Of a DNA stretch of 64,000 bases, positions 7,903 through 15,795 are shown piece after piece (positions within the stretch are counted from its first letter, which is position 1; each line of letters starts with the position of its first letter). The translations under genes were made by a program, and so were the position numbers. Origin of the DNA: Methylosinus sp. PW1 (GTDB taxonomy: Bacteria; Pseudomonadota; Alphaproteobacteria; Rhizobiales; Beijerinckiaceae). The stretch spans positions 2,356,001 through 2,420,000 of the forward strand of contig NZ_JQNK01000009.1 of the NCBI RefSeq assembly GCF_000745215.1, given 5' to 3'. The notes below the pieces were generated by a model. That model made no database searches. It had not been told where the DNA came from and was given only the letters and a program-made list of their open reading frames with translations.

Positions 7903-7930
7903 TCTTCGCTCGCGACGCCTCGTTTCGGGA

Positions 7931-7947
7931 CGCTTCGCTCCGAAGCG
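7931..7947. promoter_or_regulatory. Inverted repeat between regulator 2 and kinase 2
   Basis: CGCTTCG and CGAAGCG are separated by 3 nt in the divergent promoter region, just upstream of the kinase 2 promoter. Its size and position suit an operator, possibly for autoregulation. It could also be chance in high-GC DNA. Confidence 0.35.
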
Positions 7948-7957
7948 CCGGCATGGA

Positions 7958-7985
7958 TTGACCAGCGGCTACCCTTACGTAAAGT
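7958..7985 (+). promoter_or_regulatory. Putative promoter of sensor kinase 2
   Basis: TTGACC (7958-7963), a 16-nt spacer and TAAAGT (7980-7985) face the kinase gene. The predicted transcript would start near 7992. That argues against a kinase start at 7958 and for the ATG at 8012. Confidence 0.5.
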
Positions 7986-8011
7986 CGCCGCGCTTTGCAA
8001 AGGCGGGGTCC

Positions 8012-9322
8012 ATGCTGAAAGGATTGTCGTTGCGCGCCAGGCTGCTGGCGCTGCTCGGCGCGACGCTCGCGGTCGGCCTCGCCCTGGGCGTCGGCCTGCT
8101 GACGCTGCACGCCGCCGCGCGCGTGCGCGCCGAATCGGACAGCACGGCGCGCCTCGCGCGCGAGTTCGTGGCGACGGCGCTGGCCAGCGTCGAGGAGAGC
8201 GACGATCCGCTCGCCGCGCTGCGCGGCCGTCTCGCCGATGTCGATCGGCTGCGGCACATTCATATCTTCATGGTCGGCTCCGGCGAGGCCCGGGGGGCTT
8301 CGGTCGAGGAGCGGCGCGCGCCGGCCTGGTTCGCGGCGCTGGTCGCCGGGCCGCCCAGCGAGACGCGCATCGCTCTGGACGGGCGCGGCCGGCTGCGCGG
8401 CGAGCTGGCCCTGGTCGCCGAGCCGGGCGACGAGATCGATGAGATTTGGGAAGAAGTCTGGGCGCTGGCGCTGGGCGCGGCGGCTCTGGCGCTCGCCGGC
8501 TTCGGCGTGGTGTCGGTCGTCGTCTCGCGCGCCCTCGCGCCGGTCTCCACTCTCGCCGAGGCGCTGCGGCGCATCGAGCATGGCGATCGCGACGTGCGCA
8601 TGGTCGCCGGCGATGCGCCGGAATTCGTCGCCATCGCCGGCCGGGTCGATGCGCTGGCGGAGACGCTCGCGCGTTTCGACGCGGAAAACCGCGCCTTGGT
8701 CGAACGCATCATTCATGTGCAGGACGAGGAGCGGCGCGAGATCGCGCGCGATCTCCATGACGAGATCGGCCCGTTTCTGTTCAGCATTCGCGCCGGGCTC
8801 GGCGCGCTCGCCCGCAAGCTCGAGGGCGCAGGTCGGGAAGATTGCCTGAATATAGATGCGCAGCTCGGCGCGCTGCAGCAGGTCAATCGCCGCATTCTCG
8901 GCCGGCTGCGGCCGGCGGCGCTGGATGAGATGGGCCTCGAGGGCGCGCTGCAGGCGCTCGCCCAAGGCTGGCGCGATCTCGACGCCGATGTCGCGATCGG
9001 CCTCCATATCGACGAGGCCGGGGAGCCGCTCGACGAGTCGATCGCCCTCACCGCCTATCGCATCGTGCAGGAGGGGCTCACCAATGTGTTCCGCCATGCG
9101 AGCGCCACGCGCGTCGATGTGACAGTGGAGCGTATAGAGGCCTGCGGCAAGACGGAATTGCGCGTCGCCGTGCGCGACGACGGCGCCGGCGTGGCGCAGG
9201 GCGCGCGCGAAGGCATAGGGCTGCGCGGCATGGCCGAGCGCGTCGCCGCGCTCGGCGGACGGCTGACGTTCGAATCCGCGGAGCCGCGCGGCGCGCTGCT
9301 GGTGGCGCGTCTCCCTCTCTAG
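8012..9322 (+). CDS. NarL-type sensor histidine kinase, MoxY-like (pair 2)
   Basis: This 436-residue kinase is a paralogue of kinase 1. TM1 is at about residues 8-32, the periplasmic stretch runs to about 148, TM2 is at 150-172, and a HAMP segment follows. The phosphoacceptor His249 lies in [12 protein letters not shown]. The ATPase has N-box LTNVFRHA and G-boxes DDGAGVA and GIGLRGM. The ATG at 8012 is favoured over the in-frame TTG at 7958 because a promoter-like element overlaps the latter. It is divergent from regulator 2. It is the mirror image of pair 1, so the locus reads kinase-regulator-regulator-kinase. The signal is unknown; control of methanol or lanthanide genes is inferred. Confidence 0.85.
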   Translation: MLKGLSLRARLLALLGATLAVGLALGVGLLTLHAAARVRAESDSTARLAREFVATALASVEESDDPLAALRGRLADVDRLRHIHIFMVGSGEARGASVEERRAPAWFAALVAGPPSETRIALDGRGRLRGELALVAEPGDEIDEIWEEVWALALGAAALALAGFGVVSVVVSRALAPVSTLAEALRRIEHGDRDVRMVAGDAPEFVAIAGRVDALAETLARFDAENRALVERIIHVQDEERREIARDLHDEIGPFLFSIRAGLGALARKLEGAGREDCLNIDAQLGALQQVNRRILGRLRPAALDEMGLEGALQALAQGWRDLDADVAIGLHIDEAGEPLDESIALTAYRIVQEGLTNVFRHASATRVDVTVERIEACGKTELRVAVRDDGAGVAQGAREGIGLRGMAERVAALGGRLTFESAEPRGALLVARLPL

Positions 9323-9588
9323 AGATATCGTCCGTCGACCATTGTGCGGCGCAAAATGAAATTGCGCGCCGAAACGGGAAATTTTTTCACGCTCACGCTC
9401 GCGCAGAGAAAAGGATTCGTGGCCTTTTCGTGACTTCGTCTCGGCGCGACGATCTGCCTCTCGCCAAGCCTCTTCGGATGGTTTATGTAGCAAAACGCAC
9501 AAAGCGGGAGCAGCGCGGTTCCATCGCGCAGGCGTCCCGCGCGGGGCCAAGAGTATCGGCCTCCTATCGCGGTATGAAGGGTCGTCAC

Positions 9589-10875
9589 ATGGACTATCGG
9601 CGCTTTTTCGAGACGGCGGTCACTCGTCTCCAGGAGGAACGCCGATATCGGGTCTTCGCCCATCTCGAACGCTGTGTGGAAACCTTTCCGCAAGCGGTCT
9701 GGCATCGCGACGACGGCTCGATTCGCGATGTGACGATCTGGTGCTCCAACGACTATCTCGGCATGGGGCAGCACCCGGATGTGATCGCCGCAATGGTGGA
9801 GACCGCTTCGCGCGTCGGCGCCGGCTCCGGCGGCACGCGCAACATCTCCGGCACCAGCCATGCGATCGTTGAGCTGGAGAGCGAGCTCGCCGACCTCCAT
9901 GGCAAGGAGGCCGCGCTCGTTTTCACCTCGGGCTGGATTTCCAATCTCGCGGCCATTTCGACGATCGCCGATCTGCTGCCGGACTGCGTCATTCTCTCCG
10001 ACGCCTCCAATCACAATTCGATGATCGAGGGCGTGAAGCGCTCGCGCGCCGAGCGCAAGATCTTCCGCCACAATGATCTCGCCCATCTCGAGGAGCTGCT
10101 GATCGAGGCCGGCGCGCGGCCCAAGCTCATCGTCTTCGAGAGCCTCTACTCGATGAACGGCAATATCGCCCCGGTCGCCGAAATCGCCGCGTTGGCCGAA
10201 CGTTATGGCGCGATGACCTATATCGACGAGGTTCACGCCGTCGGCATGTATGGCGCGCGTGGCGGCGGAATCTGCGAGCGCGAGGGCGTGATGCATCGCA
10301 TCGACGTCATCGAAGGCACGCTGGCCAAGGGTTTCGGCACGCTCGGCGGCTATGTGGCCGGCGACCGTGTCGTCATCGACGCCATTCGCAGCTATGCGGC
10401 CTCCTTCATTTTCACCACCGCCTTGCCGCCCGCCGTGGCCGCGGCGGCGACCGCCGCCGTTCGGCTGCTGAAGGCGCGTTCCGATCTTCGCGCCGCGCAT
10501 CAGCGCGCCTCGCACATCACCAAGCATGCGCTGGCCGCCGCTGGCCTGCCGGTGCTGGAGAATGGCTCGCATATCGTGCCGGTGATGGTGCGCGACGCCG
10601 AGCTGTGCAAGGCCGCGAGCGACATGCTGCTCGAGCGCCACGACATCTACATCCAGCCGATCAATTATCCGACCGTCGCGCGCGGATCGGAGCGTCTGCG
10701 CATCACCCCGACCCCGCGCCACACGCCGGAGCATATTGTCGCTCTGGTGGAGGCGGTGGCGGATGTGTGGCAGACGCTCGGCATCCCCTTCGTCGAAGCG
10801 CCGCAGCATCTGCATATCGATGCGGAAAGCCGCGAGCGCTGTACCTATCCCGAGATCAAGCTCGCCGCTCAGTGA
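9589..10875 (+). CDS. hemA: 5-aminolevulinate synthase
   Basis: This 428-residue PLP enzyme condenses glycine with succinyl-CoA to 5-aminolevulinate, the first step of haem (and bacteriochlorophyll or corrin) synthesis by the C4 route of alphaproteobacteria. The PLP lysine is Lys247 in [12 protein letters not shown]. The glycine-rich stretch [13 protein letters not shown] and the cofactor-binding [12 protein letters not shown] are intact, and the length is normal. Start 9589 is chosen because GAAGG precedes it and [10 protein letters not shown] is the family N-terminus. The 266-bp upstream gap holds no clear promoter that I recognise. Confidence 0.95.
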   Translation: MDYRRFFETAVTRLQEERRYRVFAHLERCVETFPQAVWHRDDGSIRDVTIWCSNDYLGMGQHPDVIAAMVETASRVGAGSGGTRNISGTSHAIVELESELADLHGKEAALVFTSGWISNLAAISTIADLLPDCVILSDASNHNSMIEGVKRSRAERKIFRHNDLAHLEELLIEAGARPKLIVFESLYSMNGNIAPVAEIAALAERYGAMTYIDEVHAVGMYGARGGGICEREGVMHRIDVIEGTLAKGFGTLGGYVAGDRVVIDAIRSYAASFIFTTALPPAVAAAATAAVRLLKARSDLRAAHQRASHITKHALAAAGLPVLENGSHIVPVMVRDAELCKAASDMLLERHDIYIQPINYPTVARGSERLRITPTPRHTPEHIVALVEAVADVWQTLGIPFVEAPQHLHIDAESRERCTYPEIKLAAQ

Positions 10876-10922
10876 GCGGCGGGCTCTCTCGGGAGCCGCG
10901 AAAATCGGAAAGATTTGCGCAT

Positions 10923-11080
10923 CCTTCTCCCGCCTGCGGGAGAAGGTGGCCCTCGCGTCAGCGAGGGTCGGATGAGGGCTCTCAGGCGCGATGAAGGTTT
11001 TCGAAAAGGTCGCCGCGGCGGCGCGAGCCCTCATCCGACCCCGCTTCGCGGGGCCACCTTCTCCCACGAGTGGGAGAAGG
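10923..11080. repeat. Palindromic repeat family A, copy 3
   Basis: CCTTCTCCCGCCTGCGGGAG at the left edge and CCCACGAGTGGGAGAAGG at the right edge frame GGATGAGGG/CCCTCATCC and an ACCCCGC/GCGGGG stem. It separates the convergent genes hemA and purC and covers most of that gap. Confidence 0.85.
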
Positions 11081-11133
11081 ATCTGCGCTCAAAACGTGTG
11101 GGTGTGCGGGCGTCGGCACCGATTTATTCCGCC

Positions 11134-11928
11134 TTACTGCACCAGCTTGGGCTGGCTCGGGCGGGGCGTCTCATTCTCTTGAAGGATGCCGAGACGGCGG
11201 GCCACTTCCGTATAGGCCTCGACGAGGCCGCCCATGTCGCGGCGGAAGCGATCCTTGTCCAGCTTGTCGTTGGACTTGATGTCCCACAGGCGGCAGGAGT
11301 CGGGGGAAATCTCGTCGGCGACGACGATGCGCATCATGTCGCCCTCCCACAGCCGCCCGCACTCCATCTTGAAGTCGACGAGGCGGATGCCGACGCCGAG
11401 GAAGAGTCCGGAGAGGAAATCATTGACGCGAATGGCCAATGCCATGATGTCGTCGATCTCCTGCGGGCTCGCCCAGCCGAAGGCGGTGATATGCTCCTCG
11501 GAGACCATCGGGTCGTCGAGCGCGTCGTTCTTGTAATAGAACTCGATAATGGAGCGCGGCAGCTGCGTGCCTTCCTCCATTCCGAGGCGCTTGGACAGCG
11601 AGCCGGCCGCGACATTGCGCACCACGATCTCGAGCGGAACGATCTCCACCTCGCGAATCAGCTGCTCGCGCATGTTCAGCCGGCGGATGAAATGCGTCGG
11701 CACGCCGATGTCGTTGAGGTGCTGGAAGACGAATTCCGAGATGCGGTTGTTGAGGACGCCCTTGCCGTCGATGACCTCGTGCTTTTTGGCGTTGAAAGCG
11801 GTGGCGTCGTCCTTGAAGTGCTGAATCAAGGTGCCCGGCTCCGGACCCTCGTAGAGGACCTTGGCCTTGCCTTCGTAGATGCGGCGGCGGCGATTCATCG
11901 GGATCAACCGGGGCTTGAGAAAATCCAT
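11134..11928 (-). CDS. purC: Phosphoribosylaminoimidazole-succinocarboxamide synthase
   Basis: SAICAR synthetase joins CAIR and aspartate using ATP in purine synthesis. The 264-residue product has the N-terminal strand [16 protein letters not shown], the ATP-binding [17 protein letters not shown] and the C-terminal [12 protein letters not shown]. These are family signatures, and the length is that of the alphaproteobacterial form. A second in-frame ATG at 11898 ([10 protein letters not shown]) gives 254 residues and is the start seen in many relatives. Neither start has a strong ribosome binding site, so the longer one is listed with caution. It converges with hemA. Confidence 0.93.
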   Translation of the reverse strand: MDFLKPRLIPMNRRRRIYEGKAKVLYEGPEPGTLIQHFKDDATAFNAKKHEVIDGKGVLNNRISEFVFQHLNDIGVPTHFIRRLNMREQLIREVEIVPLEIVVRNVAAGSLSKRLGMEEGTQLPRSIIEFYYKNDALDDPMVSEEHITAFGWASPQEIDDIMALAIRVNDFLSGLFLGVGIRLVDFKMECGRLWEGDMMRIVVADEISPDSCRLWDIKSNDKLDKDRFRRDMGGLVEAYTEVARRLGILQENETPRPSQPKLVQ

Positions 11929-12152
11929 TACTGGCCCGTGGCTCCTCGGTTCGGCTCCAGCGTGACGATCGTCTCCCTCAGAGCGCTAGGCTCGGGAAGA
12001 GCGACGTCCCGTCCGAAGCGGCGTTCGCATGGCCGCGGATCGAACCGGGTCCTATCCTGTTCCAGCCGCGGTTACAACCCGCCAGAAGAGACTAGCCGAA
12101 TCGAGGGGCGGACACAACTTGACCGAATTTTTCGTTAATTGCGCGAACGTCA

Positions 12153-12180
12153 TTGGAAACTAGGGCGAATCTCCTAGATT
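12153..12180 (+). promoter_or_regulatory. Possible promoter of the zeta inhibitor gene
   Basis: TTGGAA and TAGATT are separated by 16 nt, about 50 nt before the ATG at 12231. The match is modest. The rest of the 302-bp gap between the divergent purC and zeta genes holds nothing else I recognise. Confidence 0.3.
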
Positions 12181-12230
12181 CGATCCTGCGCCATCCGAGC
12201 GCTTGCCGAAGGAAACATCCGAGGGTCGTC

Positions 12231-12551
12231 ATGAGCATATTCGACAACCGGGAAGAGGCTTTCGAGAAACGCTATGCCCACGAGCAGGAGCTCCAGTTCC
12301 GCGCCGAGGCGCGGCGCAACAGGCTGTTCGGCCTGTGGGCGGCGGAAAAGCTAGGCAAATCAGGGCCGGAGGCGGAAGGCTACGCCGAGGCTCTGGTCGT
12401 CGCCGAGGCCTCCGCCAATGCCGATGAGCGGGTGTTTTCCTCGGTGAAGGCGGATTTCGCGGCGGCGGGCGTCGAGCAGTCCGACCATCAGCTTCGCCGC
12501 ACTCTCGATGAATTGCTGGAGAAGGCTCGGCTCGAGCTGAAACAGGGCTGA
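12231..12551 (+). CDS. F1-ATPase zeta subunit (DUF1476 ATPase inhibitor)
   Basis: This 106-residue soluble, mostly helical protein begins MSIFDNREEAFEKRYAHEQE, the signature start of the alphaproteobacterial zeta subunit. Zeta binds the F1 head and inhibits ATP hydrolysis. The following helices (FRAEARRNRLFGLWAAEKLG and a C-terminal four-helix-bundle region) fit the family. Start 12231 has GAGGG 5 nt upstream. It stands alone between purC and xerC, far from the atp operon at 40.5 kb. That separate location is common for this gene. Confidence 0.9.
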   Translation: MSIFDNREEAFEKRYAHEQELQFRAEARRNRLFGLWAAEKLGKSGPEAEGYAEALVVAEASANADERVFSSVKADFAAAGVEQSDHQLRRTLDELLEKARLELKQG

Positions 12552-12607
12552 GCGCGAAGCGGCGCGGCTTTACTCTTCCTTTATCGCCGCGCGCCACCAC
12601 TTATCCC

Positions 12608-13600
12608 ATGCGCGATTCCCCAAGAGCCGCAACCAAAAGATCGGGCGCCGCCTTTCCGGCGGCGCCCGATATCGTCGCGGCGGCGCTCGCCTGGCTGGAG
12701 CATCTCTCCGGGGAAAGGCGCGCCTCCCGCCATACGCTCGACGCCTATGCGCGTGACGCGCGGTTTTTTCTGGCCTTTCTCGCTGAGCACAAGGGCGCGC
12801 CGGCCGACGCCGCTATTTTGAGCGCGCTCGCTCCAGCCGACATACGCGCCTTCATGGCGCGGCGGCGGACCGAGGGGCTGGAGAATCGCTCGCTGCTGCG
12901 CGCGCTGGCGGCGGTGCGCTCGCTCATGCGCTTCCTCGAGAAAAAGGGCCTCGCCAAGACCGATGTCTTCGGCGCCGTCCATGCGCCCAAAAAGCCGCAC
13001 AGCCTGCCCAAGGCGCTGAGCGTCGCCGACGCGCGCGATCTCACCCGCGCCGAGACCCGCGCCGGCGAGGCGCGCGAGCCTTGGGTCCTGGCCCGCGACG
13101 CCGCGGCTCTGGCGCTGCTCTATGGCGCGGGATTGCGCATTTCCGAGGCGCTGTCGATCGAGCGCGACCGCGCGCCCATCGGCGCCGTCGACCGCATCGC
13201 CGTCGCCGGCAAGGGCGGCAAGACGCGCGTCGTGCCGGTCATCGAGCCGGTCCGGCGCGCGATAGAGGAATATATTTCGCTCTGCCCCTATCAGCTCGCC
13301 GGCGGGCCGCTCTTCGTCGGCGCGCGCGGCGGGCCGCTCTCGCCGCGCATATTGCAGCTCGCCGTGGAGAGAATGCGCGGCGCGCTGGGCCTGCCGGCGA
13401 GCGCCACGCCGCATGCGCTGCGTCATTCCTTCGCGACGCATCTGCTCGGCCGCGGCGGCGATTTGCGCAGCATTCAGGAGCTGCTCGGCCACGCCTCGCT
13501 CTCGACGACGCAGATCTACGCCGCCGTCGACAAGAGCCGGCTTTTGGACGCTTGGCGCTCGGCTCATCCCCGCGGCCGCGACAATTCGAAATCGAATTGA
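12608..13600 (+). CDS. xerC: Tyrosine recombinase XerC
   Basis: This 330-residue site-specific recombinase resolves chromosome dimers at dif together with XerD. The N-terminal SAM-like core-binding domain covers about residues 20-110. The catalytic domain carries Arg177 (GAGLRISE), Lys202/205 (GKGGK), His269 and Arg272 (HALRH), His295 (LLGHASL) and nucleophile Tyr304 (TTQIY). All active-site residues are present. A chromosomal housekeeping role is likely because no integron, phage or attachment site is nearby. XerC rather than XerD is chosen on overall look and is less certain than the family. Confidence 0.88.
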   Translation: MRDSPRAATKRSGAAFPAAPDIVAAALAWLEHLSGERRASRHTLDAYARDARFFLAFLAEHKGAPADAAILSALAPADIRAFMARRRTEGLENRSLLRALAAVRSLMRFLEKKGLAKTDVFGAVHAPKKPHSLPKALSVADARDLTRAETRAGEAREPWVLARDAAALALLYGAGLRISEALSIERDRAPIGAVDRIAVAGKGGKTRVVPVIEPVRRAIEEYISLCPYQLAGGPLFVGARGGPLSPRILQLAVERMRGALGLPASATPHALRHSFATHLLGRGGDLRSIQELLGHASLSTTQIYAAVDKSRLLDAWRSAHPRGRDNSKSN

Positions 13601-13813
13601 TTTCGCTTACATTCCGAACGATCTCGTCAAGCGCTTCCTCGCTGAAATTTTGAATCCTGGCGAGGTCTCGCCTTTTTCTGGCTCCGCCCTTCCTACCTTG
13701 CGAAGCCGCTGGTTTTTCGCATCGTGCTCTCGCGCACGCGCGCGATTTTCCGGCTCAGGCAGGTTGACGGCGTCCCGTACGGGGACGGGCGCCGGCGATC
13801 GGTGGAGGGGAAA

Positions 13814-13948
13814 ATGGGTCAGACGCCGAGACTGTCTCTGCTCGGAGTGGTGCTCGTCATGGCTTTCGCCTATGGCGTATGGATCATCGTCACCTCGGGA
13901 CAGGCGGCTTCGGCCGACGCCTGTCTCGGCTATGCGCTCTGCCGCTGA
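13814..13948 (+). CDS. Small single-pass membrane protein (44 aa)
   Basis: The 44-codon frame has a strong ribosome binding site, GGAGGGG, 3-4 nt before the ATG. It encodes one hydrophobic helix, LSLLGVVLVMAFAYGVWIIV, followed by a short polar tail with two Cys. I do not recognise the family. The good ribosome binding site and the clean transmembrane helix argue that it is translated. A TTGACG box and a CGTCCC/GGGACG inverted repeat lie just upstream at about 13765-13790. Confidence 0.5.
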   Translation: MGQTPRLSLLGVVLVMAFAYGVWIIVTSGQAASADACLGYALCR

Positions 13949-13969
13949 GCGGCGGAGCCGAGCTTTCGG

Positions 13970-14539
13970 TCACGCCGCGTCGCGGCGGCGGACGCGGGCG
14001 CGCAACAGGGCCAGCTTGCGCAAGAACAGCGAGCGGCCCTCCTCGCCCAGCACGCGGGCGATCTGCGCCTTCAGATAATCCTTCGCCTCCCGAATTTTCT
14101 GCTTGAACGGCTCCACCCGCTCATGCGCCCAGCGGCTGACGCGCAGCGTCAGATCATAGACGCGCGCGAACCAGGCGAGCTGCAGCAGCTTCTCGCGGCT
14201 GGCGTCGAAGAGGAAAGAGGTGACGCCGAGCGCCAGCGTCTTGGCGGCGAGGATCACCGCCAGCCCCGCGAGCACATGGCCATGGGCGATGGCCGCCACC
14301 GCCAGCAGCTTCAAGGGCAGGATCGTGATCGCCGGCAGGGCGAAGACGGCCAGCGTCGCAATGGGCGTGAGGCCGGCGATGAAGCCGCGCAGCTGCGCCT
14401 CCAGCTCCTTCACGCCCAGCGCGGCGGCGAGGCGCAGCAGCCACAGCTTCACATGGTCCCACAGCCAGCTCTCGACGAGGAACAGCACGGCGAGGCTGAA
14501 CCAGAATGCGCGCGTGAGGCGGCGGCCGATCGATTCCAT
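13970..14539 (-). CDS. Conserved membrane-associated hypothetical protein
   Basis: This 189-residue protein has two to three hydrophobic helices: RAFWFSLAVLFLVESWLW near the N-terminus, then TLAVFALPAITILPLKLLAVAAIA and VLAGLAVILAAKTLALGVTSF. A basic amphipathic C-terminal third follows (KQKIREAKDYLKAQI, LLRARVRRRDAA). I do not recognise a named family. The start at 14539 is preceded by AGGACG. A longer start at 14587 would read through a 20-bp tandem repeat. It converges with the small membrane gene at 13814. Function is unknown. Confidence 0.65.
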   Translation of the reverse strand: MESIGRRLTRAFWFSLAVLFLVESWLWDHVKLWLLRLAAALGVKELEAQLRGFIAGLTPIATLAVFALPAITILPLKLLAVAAIAHGHVLAGLAVILAAKTLALGVTSFLFDASREKLLQLAWFARVYDLTLRVSRWAHERVEPFKQKIREAKDYLKAQIARVLGEEGRSLFLRKLALLRARVRRRDAA

Positions 14540-14540
14540 G

Positions 14541-14578
14541 GCGTTTCGTCCTGTTCCCGGGCGTTTCGTCCTGTCCCG
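14541..14578. repeat. Tandem direct repeat, about 20-bp unit
   Basis: GCGTTTCGTCCTGTTCCCG (14541-14559) is followed directly by a second copy, 14561-14578, lacking one T. It covers the leader of the minus-strand gene starting at 14539, so each copy carries one AGGACG ribosome-binding-like box in that orientation. Confidence 0.7.
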
Positions 14579-14693
14579 CTCCATCATGGCGCCGATGCGC
14601 AAAGGGTTGGGCCGTGAACAGAAATACGCGCTCTCCCCCGGCCGCGCCACAACTTCGCGGCGATCGCGGGCGGCTTTCGGCGCAGTCCGCGCC

Positions 14694-14738
14694 TTGACGA
14701 GAACCTTTCGGCGTATTCTACTATAGTAGTTCTATAGA
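14694..14738 (+). promoter_or_regulatory. Promoter with overlapping palindromic operator
   Basis: TTGACG (14694-14699) is followed after 17 nt by TCTACT (14717-14722). The -10 is overlapped by a perfect 12-bp palindrome CTACTATAGTAG (14718-14729), followed by a second palindrome TCTATAGA (14731-14738). A repressor bound here would block the downstream GlcG/HbpS gene. Confidence 0.5.
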
Positions 14739-14753
14739 CATTGGAGACAACAA

Positions 14754-15245
14754 ATGCGCTTCCTCACGGCCGCCGCCGCTCTCGGCGCTCTCTTCCTCAC
14801 CCTGTCCGGCGCCGCCGCCGCAGAGGGCGACAACAAGGGCGTGAAGCAGAAATTCTCCCTCACCTTGGACGGCGCCAAGAAGGCCGCCGCCGCCGCCGAG
14901 GCGGAAGCCGTCAAGAACGGCTGGAATGTGGTGATCGCCATCGTCGACGACGGCGGCAATCTCCTCTATCTGCAGCGCCTCGACGGCACGCAGGCCTCCT
15001 CTTCCGAGACCGCGACGCGCAAGGCGCGCACCTCGGCCCTGTTCAAGCGTCCGACCAAGGCGCTCGAGGACGCCGTCGCCGGCGGCCGCGTCGCTCTGCT
15101 GAGCCTGCCCAATGTCACCCCGCTCGAGGGCGGCGTTCCGCTCGTCTACAAGGGCGAGATCATCGGCGCGATCGGCGTCTCCGGCGCGACCTCGCAGCAG
15201 GATGCGCAAGTCGCGAAAATCGGCGCGGACACTCTCACGCAGTGA
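14754..15245 (+). CDS. Secreted GlcG/HbpS-family haem-binding-like protein
   Basis: This 163-residue protein has a signal peptide (residues 1-23, ending SGAAAA) and one GlcG/HbpS (DUF336) domain. Motifs include LDGAKKAAAAAEAEAVKNGW, VVIAIVDDGGNLLYLQRLDG and the C-terminal GAIGVSGATSQQDAQVA. Family members bind haem or are linked to glycolate and alcohol oxidation loci. The ligand here is not known. GGAGA lies 6 nt before the ATG. A palindromic operator overlaps its promoter, and a 12-bp hairpin follows the gene, so it looks like a regulated single-gene unit. Confidence 0.85.
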   Translation: MRFLTAAAALGALFLTLSGAAAAEGDNKGVKQKFSLTLDGAKKAAAAAEAEAVKNGWNVVIAIVDDGGNLLYLQRLDGTQASSSETATRKARTSALFKRPTKALEDAVAGGRVALLSLPNVTPLEGGVPLVYKGEIIGAIGVSGATSQQDAQVAKIGADTLTQ

Positions 15246-15261
15246 GTTTCGCACGCGAGAA

Positions 15262-15295
15262 CGTCCGCGCTCCCCGATTTTTCGGAGCGCGGACG
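15262..15295 (+). terminator. Hairpin after the GlcG/HbpS gene
   Basis: A perfect 12-bp stem, CGTCCGCGCTCC with GGAGCGCGGACG, has a 10-nt T-rich loop and starts 16 nt after the stop codon. The T-run after the stem is poor, so termination is probable but not certain. Confidence 0.6.
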
Positions 15296-15421
15296 CCCTT
15301 ATCATCAGCACTCGCTCGCTGCTGCTGCTAGCGATTTGTTTTTAAAAGATTATTCGGCATTCGCCTTGCATGATGATCGCAGTCGAACCTATCGTTCATG
15401 CGATCGAAGAGGAGGCGTCTG

Positions 15422-15691
15422 ATGGCGTCGCGCGAATTTCGCCGAATGCTCGAAGGCTATGGGCTGACGACTGCCAATATTTTCTACCGTCTGCCCGATC
15501 ACCCCGCGATCATGCAGTCCTACATCTGGCAGGACTACGATCTGCAGCCCGAATTTCCGCAATTGCGGAAGTTTCTGGACTTTTGGCAGAGGAGCCTCGA
15601 CGGACGGCTCCACTCGGTGCAAGTGGCGCATAGCGGGCTCATTCGCCCGGCGGAAATCTCCTTGGTGGACAAGGAGTTCCGTCTGCATTGA
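15422..15691 (+). CDS. usg: Usg family protein
   Basis: This 89-residue protein matches the small alphaproteobacterial Usg family: MASREFRRMLEGYGLTTA, YRLPDHPAIMQSYIWQDYDL, FPQLRKFLDFWQRSLDG and terminal FRLH. Its biochemical role is unknown. The name comes from its position near amino-acid genes in other bacteria. The ATG at 15422 is chosen because GAGGAGG precedes it at a good distance. Upstream in-frame codons back to 15398 lack such a site. It converges with lpdA across repeat A copy 4. Confidence 0.85.
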   Translation: MASREFRRMLEGYGLTTANIFYRLPDHPAIMQSYIWQDYDLQPEFPQLRKFLDFWQRSLDGRLHSVQVAHSGLIRPAEISLVDKEFRLH

Positions 15692-15701
15692 GGGCGCGAA
15701 T

Positions 15702-15782
15702 CCTTCCTCGAATGGGAGAAGGAGACGGAAAGCTTTTCCGCAATCGAACGGCGCAATTCCTTCTCCCGCAGGCGGGAGAAGG
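15702..15782. repeat. Palindromic repeat family A, copy 4 (short form)
   Basis: This shortened copy has CCTTCCTCGAATGGGAGAAGG on the left and CCTTCTCCCGCAGGCGGGAG with AGAAGG on the right. It lacks the GGATGAGGG/CCCTCATCC middle. It lies between the convergent genes usg and lpdA. Confidence 0.7.
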
Positions 15783-15795
15783 AGACGCGAGCCCG

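Noticed and set aside
7184..9550. A 788-codon open frame on the minus strand across kinase 2 and regulator 2
   Set aside because: It is an antisense shadow of clear two-component genes. Stop-free antisense frames are common in this high-GC DNA, and its translation is Arg/Ala-rich with no domain.
9319..11067. A 582-codon minus-strand frame opposite hemA
   Set aside because: It is antisense to a fully conserved hemA and has a repeat-derived N-terminus.
10915..12138. A 407-codon plus-strand frame opposite purC
   Set aside because: It begins inside repeat A copy 3 and runs antisense to a certain purC.
12608..13600. Integrase of a mobile island
   Set aside because: The protein looks like chromosomal XerC, and no tRNA, attachment repeats or cargo genes lie around it.
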